Shown piece after piece: positions 61,567 to 64,000 of a stretch of 64,000 bases of DNA (position 1 is its first letter; the number at the start of each line of letters is the position of its first letter). Below the pieces are notes generated by a model. That model had not been told where the DNA came from. It did not search any database and saw only the letters and a list, made by a program, of their open reading frames with translations. The position numbers and the translations under genes are program-made. This stretch comes from Chaenocephalus aceratus (Eukaryota > Chordata > Actinopteri > Perciformes > Channichthyidae), in NCBI GenBank assembly GCA_023974075.1, contig CM043801.1:1753209-1817208 (forward strand), written 5' to 3'.

Positions 61567-62057
61567 ATGGATGCCGGTTTTGTAGCAAGGGTAGCACGGG
61601 CAAGTGTAGTAGCAATGGTGGCTTTAGTGTATGCAATGTCTCGCAGGAGGCCATGTAGTGTGCGTCGCTGTTGGGTACATCCGATACTCAGAAAACGTCT
61701 GCAATGGGGGGAATACCACGTTCTGGTCCAAGAGCTCCGCCTGGATGATGTACTGTTTCAGCAGTACTTCAGGATGAGCAAAGACGTGTTCGACGAGTTG
61801 CTCGGAAAAGTGGGTCCACTGATTTCAGAGGCAGACACCCGTATGCGTTTGTCAATCGGACCCGCCGAGCGACTCGCCATCTGCCTACGGTACGTTTTGT
61901 GTATTTCTACTTCTGTAACCTGACTCTGTATATAAAGAGAGAGAATGCATGCCATGGATGAATGATGAATGAAGTCTGTGATTTAGTTCAGATGGATGAC
62001 ATTAATTAAGATAGCTAGGTAAATACAGTATTGCTCCCCTGTGTACATGGCGTGTGT

Positions 62058-62115
<58 letters not shown>

Positions 62116-62555
62116 GTGTGTGTGTGGGGGGGGGTCTGTGTGTGTGTGTGTGTGTGTGTGTGGGGACATATACTTTTTTTTAATCATAATATATTATTTT
62201 TTTCTCAGGTACCTGGCAACCGGTGACTCATACAGGACCATAGCATTCAGCTATCGGGTCGGGCATGCAACCGTGGCTGTCATTGTCAGGGAGGTTGCGG
62301 GTGCAATCTGGACCACCCTGGTTGAGGAAACCATGCCGGTACCACAGACCGAGGACTGGAGAGCCATCGCTGCTGGGTTCCAGGAGCGCTGGAACTTTCC
62401 GAATTGCGTTGGTGCCATTGATGGAAGCACGTGGTGATCCAGGCTCCGGCAAATTCTGGGTCCCTGTACTTCAAACTATAAGTCCACCCACTCCTTGGTA
62501 CTGCTGGCTGTCGTGGATGCCCAGTACCTCTTCAGGGTAGTGGATGTCGGAGGCT
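61567..62555 (+). pseudogene. Harbinger (HARBI1-like) transposase, truncated
   Basis: Exon 1 61567-61889 ('RCWVHPILRKRLQWGEYH', 'DVLFQQYFRMSKDVFDELL', 'RLAICLR') and exon 2 from 62209 ('YLATGDSYRTIAFSYRVG', 'NFPNCVGAIDG' with the first catalytic Asp) are joined by a GT-AG intron that contains a (GT)n tract. After 'AIDG' one base is missing (near 62424) and one is gained (near 62477), so a short stretch is out of frame. '[21 protein letters not shown]' with the second Asp then follows. The region with the final Glu is deleted. Confidence 0.87.
62047..62163. repeat. (GT)n tract in the transposase intron
   Basis: A GT run with G8 interruptions, about 45 bp before the acceptor at 62208. Confidence 0.9.
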
Positions 62556-63653
62556 TTGGAATCTTCTTCTTTGCCATGAACATCCTTCGCAATGAAGGCA
62601 AGAGGCCCCGGAGAAACAACTCGTCCTCGTCCTCCTCCACCACTGGACGAGGTTGAGGTAGTGGCATGGAGAGAACAGGAGCGATGGCTGACAGCAACCC
62701 GTTCTCAAAGGCGGACATCTCCCTTCCCCTTCTCCTTTTTCCCCGGCCCTCAACATTATCTTCCACCTCTCCAGTCTGCCCTGCCTCCTCTCCTGTCTGC
62801 CCTGCCTCAGCTTGCTGGCTGCTGGCTGGCTGAGTCTCACCAAGGCTTTCATCTGGCTGGCTTTGGCTCTCATCCTCTGGCACCTGGCTGGGGTCAGGAG
62901 TAGTACAGGGGGGTGGAGGCAGGATATTGCTGGACGTCTCACGGTCAATGAGAAATGGGGTTAAAAAACCCATCACTGCCGTGAAACGCCAGGGCTTATA
63001 TCCCCCTGACGACCCTGCCCCGCTTCTTTTTGCCTCCTTCTCCCTAGCTTTCTCCTTCCGGAACCTGTCCCTCAGAGACTTCCACCTTGTCCTGCACAAT
63101 TCCTCTAATGAAATGAAATAACAAAGTTAATTTGTTGAACTACTTGAAGAATTGACTAAATTATTCCTACATTAATGAAAAGCAAATCCCTTTATCACGG
63201 TCATTTGCATAAAAGGTTTTACATTCACACTTTATATGATGACATTAATGTCTGTGGTGCTATTTTATGCTACATTCCATGCTGGCTAAATATACTGTCT
63301 ATGCCTGCAAGCTGTCCATTCAATGTTAAAATTAAGTACACTGGATATATCAAATCAAGTTTTATTTATATAGCACATTTATAAACGATTTTTGTTCGAG
63401 CCAAAGTGCTGTACATATAATAAAACTAGCCTACAGTAGAGACACTTTACAGCTAATAGAACAGCACAGTTTGTTCAGAATATCATATATAATATAAACT
63501 CCCCAAACTGGCGAAAAACCTACCAGTTCCACCCACTGTCTCTGCCTCCTCCCTCCATGCCTCGCTCCTCCGGTTTGTATCCCGGTAAATGAACAGAGAC
63601 TGATCATACAGCACCGGGTGATTCACTACCGCTAGAATTAATTTCTCCTTCAT
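62476..63653 (-). CDS. MADF-domain protein of the Harbinger element
   Basis: Exon 1 begins at the ATG at 63653 ('[15 protein letters not shown]', then '[18 protein letters not shown]'), the first half of a MADF domain, with a donor near 63541. Exon 2 starts at 63104 and reads '[19 protein letters not shown]', the second half, then an acidic, Ser/Gln-rich linker. A BESS-like helix follows near its end ('[16 protein letters not shown]'). After 'MAKKK' the frame runs into the antisense of the transposase because of the deletion, so the C-terminus is foreign. Its relatives bring the transposase to DNA and the nucleus. Other exon joins are possible. Confidence 0.7.
63345..63480 (-). repeat. LINE 3' tail fragment
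   Basis: 'caagttttatttatatagca' and 'ccaaagtgctgtacat' match the wording of L2-like 3' ends (compare 25880-25930). It is inserted in the Harbinger's MADF intron. Confidence 0.6.
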
Positions 63654-64000
63654 TTTTTGGAATATGAGGAAAAGACCTGCGTAGTCTCTCCCAGCATACA
63701 CGCGGTTTGATTGGCTAGCGCTGCACTGGCAGATTTGCATAAACGGGATTTCATTGGCTGACGCCTCCGTCGAGGCGTCAAAAGTTGAACATTGCTCAAC
63801 TTTTGACGCCACGCTACGCTCCACGCTTCCCAAAATGCAGTTCGGCTAAAAGTGACGTCACCCCATTCAAAGTGAATGGGCAGAAGCGTTGGAAGCTTCA
63901 ATGCACGCCGCTGTGTGGACGGGCCGTTCAACATTGTTCAACTTCTGACGCCGGAGACGGCGGAGACGGACCGCTATGCTACCCACAATTCAGTTCGGCG

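Larger units (their letters stand above)
61418..63925 (+). mobile_element. PIF/Harbinger transposon with both genes, internally deleted
   Basis: Ends 'ggaccgtccacacagcggcg' and '...cgctgtgtggacgggcc'. It carries the two convergent genes typical of the family: a DDE transposase (plus) and a MADF/Myb-like protein (minus). A deletion joins their 3' parts near 62555. Confidence 0.88.

Noticed and set aside
59926..64000. First exon of DROSHA, expected divergent from C5orf22 in mammals
   Set aside because: No matching coding exon could be seen; the space is filled by the inverted duplication and Harbinger elements.

Overview
The window is nuclear DNA from a vertebrate, most likely a teleost fish. 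Two multi-exon genes lie head to tail on the minus strand, and most of the rest is transposon of typical fish types: DIRS, L2, RTE, hAT, PIF/Harbinger and a Polinton-like element, plus long (CA)n tracts and minisatellites. All calls come from reading the sequence; no search was run.

Genes. (1) Minus strand 59925 to 40190: a complete 10-exon, 437-codon homologue of human C5orf22 (UPF0489 family). (2) Minus strand 38671 to 19010: a complete 7-exon, 306-codon eight-helix membrane protein, rich in Trp and weakly reminiscent of TspO/MBR-type proteins. In both models every junction is GT-AG and the reading phase is kept throughout. The 3' half (19-60 kb) is therefore introns full of transposons.

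Layout. 1-11 kb: an old hAT-like repeat split by a decayed DIRS retrotransposon (1120-6773), followed by a compact 3.7-kb element with ~840-bp inverted repeats, AGTAGT termini and a 6-bp target duplication (7171-10901), which looks like a miniature Polinton/adintovirus relative. 11-19 kb: a hAT nested in a hAT, LINE fragments, and a 39/19-bp minisatellite that reaches the 3' end of the membrane-protein gene. 19-38.7 kb: membrane-protein gene, with a nest of hAT > hAT plus a full-length intact L2 in intron 3, and a 5.5-kb DDE transposon in intron 1. 40-60 kb: C5orf22 gene. 60-64 kb: an inverted duplication of the C5orf22 promoter region and nested Harbinger elements.

Most striking pattern. Tandem arrays sit directly on splice sites. 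Three coding exons in the two genes are preceded by 240-310 bp of (TG)n that ends exactly in TAG at the acceptor. One 37-copy minisatellite repeats the exon-5 donor of C5orf22 in every unit. Another 8-copy array repeats the pyrimidine tract of the exon-9 acceptor. A further array begins at the 3' untranslated end of the membrane-protein gene.
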